A stretch of 64,000 nt of DNA. It comes from Thinopyrum elongatum (lineage: Eukaryota; Streptophyta; Magnoliopsida; Poales; Poaceae). The stretch is from assembly GCA_011799875.1 (NCBI GenBank), contig CM022302.1, positions 56,461,599 through 56,525,598 on the forward strand, given 5' to 3'. The notes beneath the pieces were generated by a model. That model was given only the letters and a program-made list of their open reading frames with translations. It was not told where the DNA came from and did no database searches. The translations under genes and the position numbers were made by a program. Positions within the stretch are counted from its first letter, which is position 1. Each line of letters begins with the position of its first letter. Below are positions 9,411-21,987 of this stretch, piece by piece.

Positions 9411-12400
9411 ATGAGCCGGCAATGGATGTACGATGACCGATGCTCTCCCCAGTTCATTAATGGCGTGCGTACTTTTCTGGTTGCGGCTGAGGCAAACAAG
9501 CGGGCGGATGGTTTTATATGTTGTCCATGTACTGCCTGTAAGAATGATCACAATTACTCTAACTCAACAGACATTCACGTCCACCTGTTTACGTCCGGTT
9601 TCATATCCGGCTATAACTGTTGGACCAAGCACGGAGAAAGAGGGGTCCCAATGGAAGAGAATGAAGAAGAAGAGGATGATGACAGCTATCCTGGCCATGG
9701 GTTCCCTGAATACGATGGTACAACAATGGGGGAAGAAACTGAGCCGGCAATGGGGAAAGAAGCTGAAGAAGAGGCATCAGATGAGCCCGCTGATGATCTT
9801 GGTCGGGCCATTGCCGATGCAAAGAGAAACTGCGCAAATGAAAAGGAGAAGCTAAAGTTGCAGCGCATGTTAGAGGATCACAAGAAATTGTTGTACCCAA
9901 ATTGCGAAGATGACAAGAAAAAGCTGGGTACCACACTGGAATTGCTGCAATGGAAGGCAGAGAATGATGTATCTGACAAGGGATTTGAAAAGTTGATGAT
10001 AATGTTAAAGAAGATGCTTCCAAAGGATAACGAATTCCCCGACAGTACGTACGAAGCAAAGAAGGTTGTCTGCCCTCTAGGATTAGAGGTGCAGAAGATA
10101 CATGCATGCCCTAATGACTACATCCTCTACCGCGGTGAGTACGAGGATTTGAAAGCATGCCCGGTATGCGGTGCATTGCGCTATAAGATCAGCCGCGATG
10201 ACCCTGGTGATGTTGAGGGCGAGCGCCCCAGGAAGAAGATTCCTACCAAGGTGATGTGGTATGCTCCTATAATACCACAGTTGAAATGTTTGTTCCAAAA
10301 CAAAGAGCATGCCAAGTTAATGCGATAGCACAAAGAAGACCGTAAGAAAGACGGGAAGTTGAGAGTACCTGCTGACGGATCACAGTGGAGAAAAATCGAG
10401 AGAAAATGGAAGGACTTTGTAGATGACGCAAGGAACGTATGGTTTGGTTTAAGTGCAGATGGCATTAATCCTTTTGGGGAGCAGAGCAGCAATCATTGCA
10501 CATGGCCTGTGACTCTATGTATCTATAACCTTCCTCCTTCGTTGTGCATGAAGTGGAAGTTCATTATGATGCCAGTGCTCATCCAAGGCCCCAATCAACC
10601 CGGCAACGACATTAATGTGTACCTAAGGCCATTAGTTGAAGAACTTTTACAGTTGTGGAGTATAGAAGGTGTACGTGTGTGGGATGAGCACAAACAGCAG
10701 GAATTTGACCTGTGAGCGTTGCTGTTTGTAACCATCAATGATTGGCCTGCTCTTAGTAACCTTTCAGGACAGGCAAACAAGGGATACCACGCATGCACGC
10801 ACTATTTAGATGATACCGACAGTATATATTTGGATAAATGTAAGAAGAATGTGTACCTGGGACATCATCGATTTCTTTCGATCAATCATGTCTTAAGAAA
10901 GAAAGGCAAGCATTTCAAAGGTGAGGCAGATCACCGGAAGAAGCCTCGCCACCGTGCTGGTCATGATATACTTGATATGGTCAAGGATTTAAAAGAAATC
11001 TTTGGAAAGGGTCCTGGCGGATAATCTGTTCCGAATGACACTAACGGACATGCACCCATGTGGAAGAAGAAATCTATATTTTGGGACCTACCATATTGGA
11101 AAGAACTAGAGGTCCGCTCTGCAATCGACATGATGCATGTGACGAAGAATCTTTGCGTGAACCTGCTAGGCTTCTTGGGCGTGTATGGGGAGACAAGAGA
11201 TACACCAGAGGCATGAGAGGACCAGCAACGTATGCACAAAAAATACGGCATGCATCCAAAGAAGTATCAGGGTCCTGACAGCTACGCTCTTACCAAAGAA
11301 GAGAAGGAAATCTTCTTTCAATGCCTGCTCAGTATGAAGGTCCCGTCTGGCTTCTCGTCGAATATAAAGGGAATAATAAATATGGCAGAGAAAAAGTTCT
11401 AGAACCTAAAGTCCCATGACTGCCTTGTGATTATGACACCACTGCTTCCGGTTGCATTGAGGGGGCTTCTACCGGACAATGTTCGATTAGCCATTGTGAA
11501 GCTATGTGCATTTCTCAATGCGATCTCTCAGAAGGAAATCGATCCAGAAATCCTACCAAGGTTACAGAATGATTTGGTGCAATGTCTTGTCAGTTTCGAG
11601 TTGGTGTTCCCACCATCCTTCTTCAATATCATGACACACGTCCTAGTTCACCTAGTCGAAGAGATTGCCATTCTGGGTCCTGTATTTCTACACAATATGT
11701 TCCCCTTTGAGAGGTTCATGGGAGTCTTAAAGAAATATGTTCATAACCATGCTAGGCCAGAAGGAAGCATCTCCAAGGGCCATGAAACAGAGGAGGTCAT
11801 TGAGTTTTGTGTTGACTTTATTCCTGACATTAAGCCGATTGGTGTTCCCGAATAGCGGCATGAGGGCAGACTTGGTGGAAAAGGCACGCTAGGAAAGGAC
11901 CAAGTAATATGTATGGACGGGCATTCTTGGGCGCAAGCACACTACACAGTTCTACAAAATTCCATCTTGGTGGCTCCGTATATCGACGAACACAAGAATA
12001 TTCTACGCTCCAAACACCCGGAGCAGTCTGACGACTGGATTACACGTGAACACACGGGGACTTTCGACGGTTGGTTGCAGACACGTCTCATGCATGATGA
12101 CACTGTTGCAGATGATCTGTACTTGTTGTCCAAGTTACCATCTTCGACTATATTGACTTTCAAAGGGTATGAGATAAATGGGAATACATTTTACACGATC
12201 GCCTAAGATAAAAAGAGCACCAACCAAAACAGTGGTGTCCACTTTGATGCAGCAAACACCAATAGGACAAAGGACACATATTATGGTTACATAGAGGAAA
12301 TATGGGAACTTGACTATGGACATGAATTGAAGGTCCCTTTGTTTCGCTGCAAATGGGTCAATCTGTCAAGAGGCAGCGTAAAGGAAGACCCACGGTACAG

Positions 12401-12800
12401 AATGACAATAGTGGATCTCAACAATCTTGGGTACGCAGACGAACCTTTCATCCTAGCCAATGATGTGGCATAGTTTTTCTATCTGAGGGACATGTCTACC
12501 AAGCAAAGAAAAAGAAAAGATAAGGAAGCGAATACATCATACGATAAGCCAAAGCGCCACATAGTTCTTTCAGGAGAAATAAATATCGTGGGAGTGGAGG
12601 ACAAGCCAGACATGTCAGAAGATTATGAAAAGTTTCAAGAAATTGCTCCCTTCACAGTGAAGATTGACCCAAGCATCCTATTAAATGATGAATAATGTCC
12701 ATGGTTACGGCGCAAAGGGACACATGCGAAGAAAATTTTTATACCCAAAGATCCCACTCTGGGATGTGACCGGCTTCACCGTCATCACTTTCTTCTCTAG
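9411..12800 (+). pseudogene. CACTA-1 TNP2-type transposase, nonsense-riddled but frame intact
   Basis: The start is the ATG of MSRQWMYDDR, the usual beginning of the Transpos_assoc domain. This has a Cys/His pattern (ICCPCTACKN, then DIHVHLFTSGF). An acidic linker follows, then the Transposase_21 core (EVQKIHACPNDYILYRGEYE, CPVCGALRYKI, WPVTLCIYNLPPSLCMKWKF, PVLIQGPNQPGND). DUF4218 is coded around 11440-11820 (LLPVALRGLLPD, FFNIMTHVLVHL) and DUF4216 around 12230-12400 (YYGYIEEIWELDYG). The enzyme would bind and cut the element ends in the nucleus. Nine premature stops occur at 10326, 10713, 11022, 11214, 11400, 11853, 12204, 12471 and 12693. All are in the same frame as the start, so no net frameshift has occurred in 1,130 codons. 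Confidence 0.85.
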
Positions 12801-12929
12801 TGAGTTTCCAGACTTATCTTGAATGTCCCACTTCAGACAAACCGGATGGAATCTTTGTAATAGTTAGGGTATATATGTGTTTTGGCATTTGAAAGGGGAA
12901 GAAATATATCTTTAAGGACTGGATGCAAT

Positions 12930-14211
12930 TTTCAACCCTTTCTGACTTCATTCGCTATTTTTCATGCATTTAATGAATTTTTTGAGCTAAATGACACTGA
13001 AATTGAAAAGCACTACAAATGAACTCTGAAAAGGTTGAACCTTGGCATGGTATCATCATTTCACCCACATAGCATGTGCTAAAAAGTTGAGAGGGTTACG
13101 GCAAAAACTGGATGCACTTCGTGTACAAAATGGACAATCTCTTTCGAAGTATCAGGCTTTCGGACGAAAACTCATCTGTTACAAAGGCATTTCATTTTTT
13201 TAAACTTATTTCAACTCTAGACTTTTTGTGTGTTCAGTATGCACCATTCAAAGCCACGTCATCAATTTTCAACCCTTTGTGACTTCATTTGCTATTTTTC
13301 ATGCATTTACTGATTTTTTGAGCTAAATGACCCTGAAATTGAAAAGCACTACAAATAAACTATGAAAAGGTTGAAAGTTGGCATGGTATCATCATTTCAC
13401 CCACATAGCATATGCTAAAAAGTTGAGAGGGTTACGGCAAAAACTGGATGCACTTCGTGTACAAAATGGACAATCTCTTTCGAAGTATCAGGCTTTTGGA
13501 CGAAAACTCATCTGTTACAAAGGCATTTCATTTTTTTTACTTATTTCAACTCCAGAATTTTTGTGCGTTTAGTATGCACCATTCAAAGCCACGTCATCAA
13601 TTTTCAACCCTTTGTGACTTTATTTGCTATTTTTCATGCATTTACTGATTTTTTGAGCAAAATGACCCTGCAATTGAAAAGCACTACAAATGAACTCTGA
13701 AAAGGTTAAAAGTTGGCATTGTATCATCATTTCACCCATATAGCATGTGCTAAAAAGTTGAGAGAGTTACGGCAAGAACTGGATGGACTTCGTGTACAAA
13801 ATGGACAATCTCTTTTCTAAGTATCAGGCTTTCGAACGAAAACTCATCTGTTACAAAGGCATTTCATTTTTTTAAACTTATTTCAACTCCAGACTTTTTG
13901 TGCGTTCAGTACGCACCATTCAAAGCCACATCATCAATTTTTAACCCTTTGTGACTTCATTTGCTATTTTTCATGCATTTACTGATTTTTTGAGCTAAAT
14001 GACCCTGAAATTGAAAAGCACTACAAGTGAACTCTGAAAAGGTTGAAAGTTGGCATGGTATCATCATTTCACCCACATAGCATGTGCTAAAAAGTTGAGA
14101 GGGTTACGGCAAAAACTGGATGCACTTCGTGTAAAAATGGACAATCTCTTTCGAAGTATCAGGCTTTCGGACGAAAACTCATCTGTTACAAAGGCATTTC
14201 ATTTTTTTAAA
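12930..14211. repeat. Tandem repeat, ~336-bp unit, nearly four copies
   Basis: The anchor CAACCCTTT recurs at 12933, 13270, 13605 and (with one change) 13942, giving periods of 337, 335 and 337. Each unit contains TTTCATGCATTTA and GAGGGTTACGGCAA, and the copies differ by scattered substitutions. The fourth copy ends at about 14211. It begins about 130 bp after the transposase stop. No reading frame runs through it. Confidence 0.9.
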
Positions 14212-14737
14212 TAACCTAAGAATTACCAAATTGAATATAATGATAAAACACACTAATATTAAATAGCAGAAAAAAGAATCACTGATAAATCTATTTTTAA
14301 AGTAAAGTTATTCACAAACTAGTGATTCACACAAATTTCAAATATTTCAAATTTAAACTATTCAAATTTGGAAAGTACTGGCACTAACAGAAAGTTTATA
14401 ATTTTTGTGACCTAAAGCAAAAAGATTCACTCTAAAACTCTAAATATTTGGCTGTAAGTAGAAACAAAAGAAAATAAATAAAGCAAAAAAAACTGGAAAA
14501 AAAGATGCCCGCCTACTGGGCCGCCACGGCCTGCATACGACTAGAAACCCACCTCTAGTTGGGCCAGGATGCAGGCCCGCACGGCCCAATAGGCCCCACA
14601 GGGCAGCACAGTTTCGGTAGGCCCACAAAGGCCTGCTTAGAGAGGAGCTCGACACGGTAGCCGCGACGGGGCTTACAAACTGCTGCGAGCTCCTCTCAAC
14701 TAGCGAGGTGGGACTAAACATTCGACACAGGAAGCCA
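14212..14737. other. CACTA-1 internal spacer
   Basis: AT-rich DNA to about 14500, then GC-rich DNA containing repeated GGCCCA/TGGGCC-type words. No gene recognised. Confidence 0.5.
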
Positions 14738-14850
14738 GGCCTTTAGTCCCGGTTGGTGGCTCCAACCACGACTAAAGGCCCCCCTCACCTTTAGTCCCGG
14801 TTGGGGGGGGCCTTTAGTCACGGTTGGAGCCACCAACCGGGACTAAAGAC
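14738..14850 (+). repeat. Internal inverted repeat carrying the CACTA subterminal motif
   Basis: Arms of about 45 bases (14738-14784 and 14804-14850) can pair with only two or three mismatches. Each arm contains TTTAGTCCCGGTTGG or its complement, the same word found at the element's ends. The stem lies directly upstream of the TATA box of the second gene. Confidence 0.8.
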
Positions 14851-14853
14851 TTT

Positions 14854-14863
14854 CATATATAAG
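14854..14863 (+). promoter_or_regulatory. Putative promoter of CACTA-1 second gene
   Basis: CATATATAAG, followed by a GC-rich leader (14895-15070) that could be a non-coding or short coding first exon. Motif and position only. Confidence 0.35.
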
Positions 14864-15114
14864 CGGCACTTATGAATTCCCCACTCCATTCTCTCGATGC
14901 CAAACACAGAGACGCCGCCAGGCTGCTGCGCCGCCGCCTGCCCCGACGCCATCGCCGCCCCCGACGCCGGCCGCCTGCGCCTCCTCCCCGACGCCGCCCG
15001 CGCCTCTCCTATCTGACGCCGCCCGCGCCTCTTCCTCGACCTCGCCCGCTGTGAGCTCGCGCCGCCCCCTCCGGCGATTTTTTTCACTAGATATGTTTTA
15101 GATTATTATTAATT

Positions 15115-15165
15115 AGTATACAATGTATATATATATATATGTATGTATGTATGTTTTGATGTTTT
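15115..15165. repeat. AT/ATGT microsatellite
   Basis: TATATATATATATATGTATG-type simple repeat in an intron of the second CACTA-1 gene. Confidence 0.7.
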
Positions 15166-15476
15166 AGATGTTTTAGATGATTCTTTTCTCACTATATGTA
15201 TGTATGTTTTAGTTTTTTTCACTAGATATGTTGTAGATGAACGGTGGAATTTGCATAGATTTTCTGTTTTTTAGTTTTTTGTACTTATAGAAAAAAGTTG
15301 CATAGAAAGAAGTTGACCATGTATTAATAATATTTTAATGTTAATATATATCTTAATGTTGTATTTGCCAAATTTTGTCATGTATTTGCAAAATCAAGTG
15401 AAAAAGAATTACAAAAATCACAATCAAGCATTTAAAACATGTTAAATTTGCATAGAATTTGTTCTCGACGTCGACG

Positions 15477-17684
15477 ATGCCCGGCCCGCATCCTCGTCGT
15501 CGTCTCGGTGGTGACGACCTGCTTGAGAGGCGCCATGTCCGGGACTGGGCTCCGCCGGGCTGGCACGGGGAGGTGCTACCTTCCGGGGCGCGCAGCTTGG
15601 TGAGGAACCGGGCTCCCGTCGTCGACCCGGAGCTTCTTTGGTGGCGTTCGCATGGGCCACACTCGGTGCGGAGGCAGCCAGCCCTGCCGGAGGTGGTACA
15701 TCGCAGTGTCAGGGAGGAGGACGAGCACGTCCGTTGCTACATGGTTGCGTTGGACATCAGGTTCTCCAATACCTGGCAGGTTCTTCAGGGATCTCACCCG
15801 ACCTATGATCCTGTGATGGTTCCCTCTCTTTGGGTGTGCACCGCCCGTGCCTCAGGAACCGCGAGTGAACTAGATTCTTCGATAATATTCGATCTGTATT
15901 AGCTAGTAATGTTATATGATAATATTCAAGATGTATTAGTGATAATTAATACTCGAGATGTATTCGAGATTATATTCGATAATATTCGAGACGATGTATT
16001 CAAGATTATATTCGATGATGCATATTATCTGGATTATTCGAGATGTATTAGTGATATTATTCGAGATGCATATTATCTACTATGATTCAGTTTTTCCTTA
16101 TTGATTGCATTCTAATTTGAATACTAAATTGTTTTGTCTTTCTTCTGGATTAGTTAATATAAGCTATGGACAATACCGGCAGAGATGAAGAAGAGGCCAT
16201 GTTCGGCATCATACGCTCCCCGAGCCCAGATGAGAATGAACCTGAAGATGACGGTTGGCAATATCTGAACAATTCCGGTGAGGTAGTATTAATATTTGAT
16301 GAAGACGAACGAAGAGACGAAGGCCACAACAATGATGACGAAGGAAATGTTCTTCAAATAACAAAGACCGGCGGGGTATATATATACAAGGCCTCTGGTG
16401 ATCATTACATGTATTAATTCATTTATATATATTAACGAATCGATCTTTCATCTTTTAGCCCTCCGGATCGAGCAAATCTTCTACAAGCAGGGTAGTACGA
16501 GTCTCGACTGGAAGATTGCAGGCTGGCATAAAGTACAACATCGATGCCATCAAAGAAAATGGCGAACCGCTTGCTCCTAAAAAGAATGCGGACAAATGGA
16601 TTCATCAATGCGGAGTTATTGTCAGGGACCAAATCCTGATCTCCGTTCAAGAATGGAATAAGCCAGCAAAGGGAGATCGAGCTGTTACTTTTGTCGACGA
16701 AAGAGCAAAAGATCTGCTTTGGGAATCGCTCATGGCACATTTCACCCTACCAGATCATTTGACAGATGAAGACCGGGAGGAAGTCAAGAAGAGTGCTCTT
16801 AAGAAGATGGCGATAGCATTCAACAACCACAAGAAAAGAATATGGGCCAAGTACAAAGCAGACGGAAAGAAGACTCCAGCATTCAAGGGAACACTGGAGA
16901 AGGCAAAAGTTCACTCGGAGGCTTTCGTGCAGTTCAAGGAATCAGAATTAGCAAAGGAACGGTCGAGAATAAACAAGATTAATGCTACGAAAAAAAGTGG
17001 CACCATACTCTGGGGCCAGGTGGCTACCAGGTCGCCCGGCCTAAGTGGGATCTCGCTGAGGAACATATGATTGCTGCAAGGGTCACTCCAGTTACATTGA
17101 GTTGGCCCCCCAAGTGCAGGACTTGGTTTTATGGGCATGGGGGGAAGTTGGACCCAGAGACAGGGCTGGTTATGGAGCGGGCAAGTCTTAAAGAAGCCAC
17201 CGACAAATTACCTGTTGCAATAGAAGATGCTCGAACGGGGAAGTACAATCGCGATAGAGAGAATGACGAGCTTACGCGCGCCCTGAAGAATTTTGAACAC
17301 CCGAGATGAACACGAGGCAAAGGCGTTGTTCCGTGGTTTGAGGGCTTTGCGGATTGGAACGCCACTTACAAAAGCCGTGCGAGAAAGAGGAAGCACGAGG
17401 AGGAGCTAAGGAAGCAAGAAGCGGACCGCCTTCAACTGGAAGAATCAAAGCACGCAGAGTTGGAACGCACTTTCCAAAGGCAGCAGGAGCAAATCAACTC
17501 ACTTAGCTAGGAAAGGGCGTCTCAGCGGCAGCAGCAAGCAAATCTAGCATTGGATACAACCGTCCCATCTATGCCGAAAAGCAGCGTGGGTTCCACCCCG
17601 GCCGATGATGCACTGCTGGATAGATACCCTGTGGATGATATCAAAGATATGACAACTTGTGATCTACACATGAAAGTCAAAAAC
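15477..17684 (+). pseudogene. CACTA-1 second gene, 5' part: Transposase_24 (PTTA/En/Spm)-like protein
   Basis: Exon A (15477-15902) codes for a basic, Pro/Arg-rich region ending RFSNTWQVLQG. Exon B (16166-16375) is acidic (DNTGRDEEEAM, EPEDDGWQYLN). A phase-0 intron (16376-16458, GT...AG) joins it to exon C, which holds the Transposase_24-like domain: WIHQCGVIVRDQ, AKDLLWESLMAHFTLP, then TWFYGHGGKLDPETG after a one-base frameshift in a run of seven A near 16990. Two nonsense codons follow (17307 and 17508), then a Gln/Glu-rich coiled-coil-like stretch (ELERTFQRQQEQ). The frame is cut at 17684 by the LTR of the nested Copia. The 3' part, with the Ulp1-like exons, resumes at 27215. The role in transposition is unproven. 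Confidence 0.7.
15895..16085. repeat. Degenerate short repeats in intron
   Basis: Words like ATTCGAGATGTATT and GATAATATTCGA recur many times with changes between two exons. It looks like slippage-type expansion. Confidence 0.5.
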
Positions 17685-18785
17685 TGTTGGGAAACATTGC
17701 ATGGAAAACAAAAAAAAATCTACGCACACGCAATGATCTTTTGCCGGGGGTGCCCGGAACCCCTTCCGGTGACCCGATAAGTACCCGGTACCCCCCGAAA
17801 CACTTCCGGTGTCCGAATACCATCGTCCTATATATCAATCATTACCTCTCGACCATTTCAAGACTCCTTGTCATGTCCGTGATCTCATCCGGGACTCAGA
17901 AAAACATTCGGTCACCAAATCAAATAACTCATATAATATTATATCGTCAATGAAAGTTAAGCGTGCGGACCCTATGGGTTCGAGAACTATGTAGACATGA
18001 CCGAGACACCTCTCCGGTCAATAACCAATAGCGGAACCTGGATGCCCATATTGGCTCCTACATATTCTATGAAGATCTTTATCGGTCGAACCGTTATGAC
18101 AACATACGTAATTCCCTTTGTCCATCGGTATGTTACTTGCTAAAGATTCAATCGTCGGTATCTTCATACCTAGTTCGCAAGTATCTTTACTCGTTCCGTA
18201 ATACATCACCTCGTGACTAACTCCATAGTCGTTTGCTTGCAAGCTTATGATGTGTATTACCGAGAGGGCCCAGAGATACCTCTCCGATACTCGGAGTGAA
18301 AAATCCTAATCTCGATCTATGCCAACTCAACAAATACCTTTTGAGATACCTGTAGAGCATCTTTATAATCACCCAGTTACGTTTTGACATTTGATAGCAC
18401 ACAAGGCATTCCTCTGGTATCCGGGAGTTGCATAATCTCATAGTCGAAGGAATATGTATTTGACATGAAGAAAGCAATAGCAATAAAACTGAACAATCAT
18501 TATGCTAAGCTAATGGATGGGTCTTGTCCATCACATCATTCTCCTAATGATGTGATTGTTTTATCAAATGACAACTCATGTCCATGGTCAGGAAACCTTG
18601 ACCATCTTTGATCAACGAGCTAGTCTAGTAGAGGCTTACTAGGGACACGGTGTTTTGTCTATGTATTCACACATGTATTAAGGTTTTCGATCAATACAAT
18701 TCTAGCATGAATAATAAACCTTTATCATGAATAAGGAAATATAAAATAACTACTTTATTATTGCCTCTAGGGCATATTTCCTTCA
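17685..18785 (-). repeat. 3' LTR of nested Copia, internally deleted
   Basis: It is bounded by TGTTGGGAAACATT and GGCATATTTCCTTCA (plus-strand reading). Compared with the 5' LTR it jumps from the equivalent of about 25824 to about 26460, losing about 0.64 kb including the TATA region, but it keeps the outer end. Confidence 0.88.
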
Positions 18786-18800
18786 GTCTCCCACTAGCAC
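18786..18800 (-). other. Polypurine tract of nested Copia
   Basis: Minus-strand GTGGGAGAC directly next to the 3' LTR, where plus-strand DNA synthesis would be primed. Confidence 0.55.
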
Positions 18801-18806
18801 TAGAGT

Positions 18807-21603
18807 CAGTAATCTAGATTACATTGTAATGATTCTAACACCCATGGAGCCTTGGTGCTGATCATGTTTTGCTCGTGGTAGAGGCTTAGTCAACGGGTCT
18901 GCTACATTCAGATCCGTATGTATCTTGCAAATTTCTATGTCTAAAATGCTTTGCATGGAGCTACTCTAGCTGATTGCTCCCACTTTCAATATGTATCCAG
19001 ATTGAGACTCAGAGTCATCCGGATCGGTGTTAAAGCTTGGATCGACGTAACCCTTTACGACGAACTCTTTATCACCTCCATAACCGAGAAACATTTCCTT
19101 AGTCCTTTTTAAGGCATCTAAGGATAATTTTGACCGCTATCCAGTGATCTACTCCTAGATCACTATTGTACCCCCTTGCCAAACTCATTGCAAGGTACAC
19201 AACAGGTATGGTACACAACATGGCATACTTTATAGAACCTATGTCTGAGGCATAGGCAATGACTTTCCTTCTCTCTCTATCTTCTGCCGTGTCTGGGTTT
19301 TGAGTCTTACTCAACATCACACCTTGCACCACAGGCAAGAACCCTTTCTTTGACTGATCGATTTTGAACTTCTTCAAAATCTTGTCAAGGTATGTGCTTT
19401 GTGAATGTCTTATTAAGCGTCTTGATCTATCTCTATAGATCTTGATGCCCAACGTATAAGCAGCTTCACCGAGGTCTTTCACTGAAAAAATCTTATTCAA
19501 GTATCCTTTTATGCTATCCAAAAATTCTATATTATTTCCAATCAATAATATGTCATCCACATATAATATCAGAAATATTACAGAGCTTCCACTCACTTTC
19601 TTGTAAATACAGGCTTCACCGTAAGTCTGTATAAAACCATATGCTTTGATCACCTCATCAAAGCGTATATTCCAACTCTGAGATGCTTGCACCAGTCCAT
19701 AGATGGATCACTGGAGCTTGCACACTTTGTTAGCACCTTTAGGATCGACAAAACCTTCTGGTTGCATCATATACAACTCTTCTTTCAGAAATCCATTAAG
19801 GAACTCATTTTTTATGTCCATTTGCTAGATTTCATAATCATAAAATGCGACAATTGCTAACATGATTTGGACAGACTTAAGCATCACAACGGGTGAGAAA
19901 GTCTCATCATAGTCAACCCCTTGAACTTGTCGAAAACCTTTTGCGACAAGTCGAGCTTTGAAGATAGTAACATTAACATCAGCGTCCGTCTTCCTCTTGA
20001 AGATCCATTTATTTTCAATGGCCTGCCGATCATCGGGCAAGTCCACCAAAGTCCACACTTTGTTCTCATACATGGATCCTATGTCAGATTTCATGGCCTC
20101 AAACCATCTGTCGGAATCTGGGCTCATCATAGCTTCTTCATAGTTCCTAGGTTTGCCTTGATCTAATAACATGACTTCCAGAACAGGATTACCGAACCAC
20201 TCTGGTGCAGATCGTGCTCTGGTTGACCTACGAAGTTTAGTAGTAACTTGATCTGAAGTTTCATGATCATCATCATTTGCTTCCTCTCTATTTGGTGTAG
20301 GCATCACGGGAACGGTTTTCTCTGACGAACTACTTTCCAATACGAGAAAAGGTACAATTACCTCATCAAGTTCTACTTTCCTCCCACTCACTTCTTTCGA
20401 GAGAAACTCCTTCTCTAGAAAGGTTCCATTCTTGGCAACAAAGATCTGGCCTTCGGATCTGTGGTAGAAGGTGTACCCAATTGTTTCCTTAGAGTATCCT
20501 ATGAAGACGCACTTCTCCGATTTGGGTTCAAGCTTATCAGGCTGAAGCCTTTTGACATAAGTGTCGCAACCCCAAACTTTAAGAAACGACAGCTTAGGTT
20601 TCTTGCCAAACCATAGTTCATATGGTGTCGTCTCAACGGATTTAAACGGTGCCCTATTTAGCGTGAATGCAGCTGTCTCTATTGCATAACCCCAAAACGA
20701 TAGTGGTAAATTGGTAAGAGACATCATAGATCGCACCATATCTAATAAAGTACGGTTACGATGTTCGGACACACCATTACGCTGTGGTGTTCCAGGTGGC
20801 GTGAGTTGTGAAACTATTCTACATTGTTTTAAATGAAGGCCAAACTCATAACTCAAATATTCGCCTCCGTGATCAGATCGCAGAAACTTTATTTTCTTGT
20901 TACGATGATTCTCCACTTCACTCTGAAATTCTTTGAACTTTTCAAATGTTTCAGACTTGTGTTTCATTAAGTGGATATACCCATATCTGCTCAAATCATC
21001 TGTGAATGTCAGAAAATAACGATACCTGCCGCGTGCCTCAACACTCATCGGACTGCATACATTGGTATGTATTATTTCCAATAAGTCATTAGCTCGCTCC
21101 ATTGTTCTGGAGAATGGAGTTTTAGTCATCTTGCCCATGAGGCATGGTTCACAAGTATCAAATGATTCATAATCAAGTGATTCCAAAAGCCCATCTGCAT
21201 GGAGTTTCTTCATGCGCTTTACACCAATATGACCTAAACGGCAGTGCCACAAATATGTTGCACAATCATTATCAACTTTGCATCTTTTGGCATCAATATT
21301 ATGAATATGTGTATCACTACAATCGAGATTCAACAAAAATAGACCATTCTTCAAGGGTGCATGACCATAAAAGATATTACTCATATAAATAGAACAACCT
21401 TTATTCTCTGATTTAAATGAATAACTGTCTCGCACTAAACAAGATCCAGATATAATGTTCATGCTCAACGCTGGCACCAAATAACAATTATTCAGGTCTA
21501 AAACTAATCCCGAAGGTAGATGTAGAGGTAGTGTGCCGACGGCGATCACATCGACCATGGAACCATTCCCGACGCGCATCGTCACCTCATCCTTAGCCAA
21601 TCT
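18807..21603 (-). pseudogene. Nested Copia pol: integrase, reverse transcriptase, deleted RNase H
   Basis: A 591-codon open frame (19825-21600) holds the GAG-pre-integrase HxxxC region (LWHCRLGHIG, DTCEPC), the integrase core, and the start of reverse transcriptase (YDETFSPVV). In the integrase the first catalytic Asp position reads Asn (IIHTNVCSP); the other two acidic residues (LRSDHGGEY, VSEHRNR) remain. Two stops separate this from 19099-19692, which has the polymerase motif YVDDILL. RNase H is mostly deleted: after GYVDPSFNTD only a short C-terminal piece ending VADPLTKPLP is left. It would copy and insert element RNA; this copy is dead. Confidence 0.85.
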
Positions 21604-21987
21604 TCATTTAATCCGTAGCTCCTGTTTCGAGTTACAAATATGAGCAACCGAACCAGTATCAAATACCCAGGCGCTACTACGAGCAATAGTAAGGTACACA
21701 TCAATAACATGTATATCAAATATACCTTTGTTTACTTTGACATCCTTCTTATCCACCAAATACTTGGGGCAATTCCGCTTCCAGTGACTAGTCCCTTTGC
21801 AGTAGAAGCACTCAATTTTAGGCTTGGGTCCGGGTTTGGGTTTCTTCCTGGGAGTGGCAACTTGCTTGCCATTCTTCTTGAAGTTCCTTTTCTTTCCCTT
21901 GCCCTTTTTCTTGAAACTAGTGGTCTTGTTAACCATCAACACTTGATGCTCCTTCTTGATTTCTACTTCCGCAGCCTTAAGCATTGC
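21604..21987 (-). pseudogene. Nested Copia gag C-terminus and protease
   Basis: The zinc knuckle CFYCKGTSHWKRNC (C-X2-C-X4-H-X4-C) follows a Lys-rich stretch. The aspartic protease motif WVFDTGS follows. The frame joins the gag N-terminal part at 23564 once the solo LTR is removed; the interruption falls at the duplicated ATTGC. Confidence 0.85.

Noticed and set aside
12930..14211. CRISPR-like or regulatory array
   Set aside because: The units are contiguous without spacers and much too long; the same holds for the 24-bp and 43-bp arrays. The genome is a plant.
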